This document shows, piece by piece, positions 63,090-64,000 of a DNA stretch of 64,000 bases. A program made the position numbers and the translations under genes. Within the stretch, counting starts at the first letter, position 1. Every line of letters starts with the position of its first letter. The notes under the pieces are model-generated. The model was not told the origin of the DNA and searched no databases. It saw nothing but the letters and a program-made list of their open reading frames with translations. This DNA comes from Gammaproteobacteria bacterium. GTDB taxonomy: Bacteria > Pseudomonadota > Gammaproteobacteria > JAURND01. The DNA lies in assembly GCA_035546635.1 (NCBI GenBank), contig DASZWJ010000046.1, forward strand, positions 62,001 through 126,000, in the 5' to 3' direction.

Positions 63090-63971
63090 TTATGCAAAAG
63101 AAGTTGCTAGCAGCTCTTTCGAGACAATTTCCCAGGCGCTGCTATCAGCTAGCACAGCTTCACGCAATTGATGATTTAATTTATGTCCTGATTTATAGCC
63201 GGTAAATGCGCCAATAAAATTGTGACCTAGTAAATATAAATCACCGACTGCATCTAAAATTTTATGCCTAACAAATTCGTCGGCATAACGTAATCCTTCA
63301 GGATTAAGTACTTGCTGCTCATCTAATACCAGTGTGTTTTCAAGACTAGCGCCCAATCCTAAGTTGTGTTTGCGCAATTGTTCATAATCTGAAAGAAAGC
63401 CGAAGGTGCGGGCATAGCTAATTTCATCTGCGAATGAGGTAGTCGCAAGATCAATGCTAGCCGTCTGAGAACTGGAGCGAAATACCGGATGATCGAAATC
63501 TACTGTCAGTGAAAACTTAAAGCCTTCGAAGGGTTCAATGCTAACAAATTTATCGCCATCATTAATTTTTATTGGGCGTTTTATACGCAGAAATTTTTTT
63601 GGCGCTTCCTGCTGCTCAATACCTGCAGCACGAATCAGATGAACAAAAGGTTGCGCACTGCCATCCATAACTGGCATTTCTGCAGCTGTTACATCTACAT
63701 AAGCGTTGTCAACTCCCATACCGGCAAAAGCGGAAAGTACATGTTCGACAGTAAAAACCATCGCTCCATCTTTTGCCAGGCAAGTATTGAGGCGGGTATC
63801 ACTGACATACTTAGAAATTGCCGGGATATTAACAGCCGGATGTATATCTATTCTCCGGAAAATGATCCCCGTATCAAGAGGGGCGGGATGCAAAGTTAAT
63901 TGAACGGTTTTACCACTGTGTACACCAATACCAGATATTTGAGTCGTTGTTTTTAGAGTGCGCTGTTTCAC
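63090..63971 (-). CDS. lpxC: UDP-3-O-acyl-N-acetylglucosamine deacetylase
   Basis: 293 residues; committed step of lipid A synthesis. Zinc ligands H77 (TVEHVLSAFAG), H236 and D240 (RHKILDAVGDL), the catalytic E76 and H263 (KSGHKLNH) are present. The N-terminus QRTLKTTTQISGIGVHSGK is canonical. Full length, with 29 bases left before the window edge; ftsZ, its usual upstream neighbour, would lie outside. It shows the organism makes lipid A. Confidence 0.97.
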   Translation of the reverse strand: MKQRTLKTTTQISGIGVHSGKTVQLTLHPAPLDTGIIFRRIDIHPAVNIPAISKYVSDTRLNTCLAKDGAMVFTVEHVLSAFAGMGVDNAYVDVTAAEMPVMDGSAQPFVHLIRAAGIEQQEAPKKFLRIKRPIKINDGDKFVSIEPFEGFKFSLTVDFDHPVFRSSSQTASIDLATTSFADEISYARTFGFLSDYEQLRKHNLGLGASLENTLVLDEQQVLNPEGLRYADEFVRHKILDAVGDLYLLGHNFIGAFTGYKSGHKLNHQLREAVLADSSAWEIVSKELLATSFA

Positions 63972-64000
63972 TTGATCTCACTAAATTAGAACTAATCTAC

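Overview
The window looks like chromosome from a Gammaproteobacterium of the order Legionellales, most likely Coxiellaceae-like and host-associated. The support is Coxiella/Legionella-style content: an EirA-like periplasmic protein, a host-attachment family protein, very large coiled-coil and Sel1-repeat proteins of the kind secreted by Dot/Icm systems, and moderately AT-rich DNA with long AT-rich intergenic stretches. The genus is inference; no rRNA, tRNA, CRISPR array or intact insertion sequence was seen.

Layout: 1-7.6 kb holds the 3' part of glpD, a DUF2147 protein, a histone H1-like protein with an AT-hook, adk, parC, a PH-domain membrane protein and an aromatic amino acid permease. 7.8-13.8 kb holds a 1767-residue protein (three tandem alpha-helical repeats, a charged linker and a C-terminal nucleotidyltransferase-like domain) and a divergent small gene. 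13.8-18 kb holds metG, an RnfB-like ferredoxin, nth and an ornithine aminotransferase-like gene. 18-20.7 kb holds a TIGR02444-type gene and two candidate accessory genes, one with an LPD7-like domain. 20.7-30.1 kb holds fba, engB and two OPT transporter paralogues flanking an ABC permease and ATPase. 30.5-33.5 kb holds rpsT, a D-Ala-D-Ala dipeptidase, obgE, rpmA and rplU. 33.7-37.6 kb is pilMNOPQ. 37.7-43.9 kb is a 2066-residue protein with a duplicated plan and two Sel1 clusters. 44-50 kb holds a dienelactone hydrolase, a host-attachment protein, a PEBP protein and an Mla-type lipid ABC operon with rdgB. 50-57 kb holds uvrD-hemX-hemY-prfA-prmC. 57-64 kb holds the EirA-like gene, hemC, mpg, an Rpn transposase remnant, a NIF3-like gene, hemD, dsbB, birA and lpxC.

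Two themes cut across the window. First, several candidate effector or T4SS genes share one promoter plan: two TTAA-type half-sites as an 11-bp direct repeat, then exactly 10 bp, then a -10-like hexamer. This resembles the PmrA box described for Dot/Icm genes in Legionella and Coxiella. It is seen upstream of the 1767-residue gene, its small divergent neighbour, the 2066-residue gene and the EirA-like gene, with weaker versions at two more genes. Second, many intergenic regions carry nested palindromes: shared inner cores inside outer arms that pair within each copy and often end in GTAACTA. They commonly abut or overlap stop codons, and one has become the C-terminal coding sequence of an ABC ATPase.
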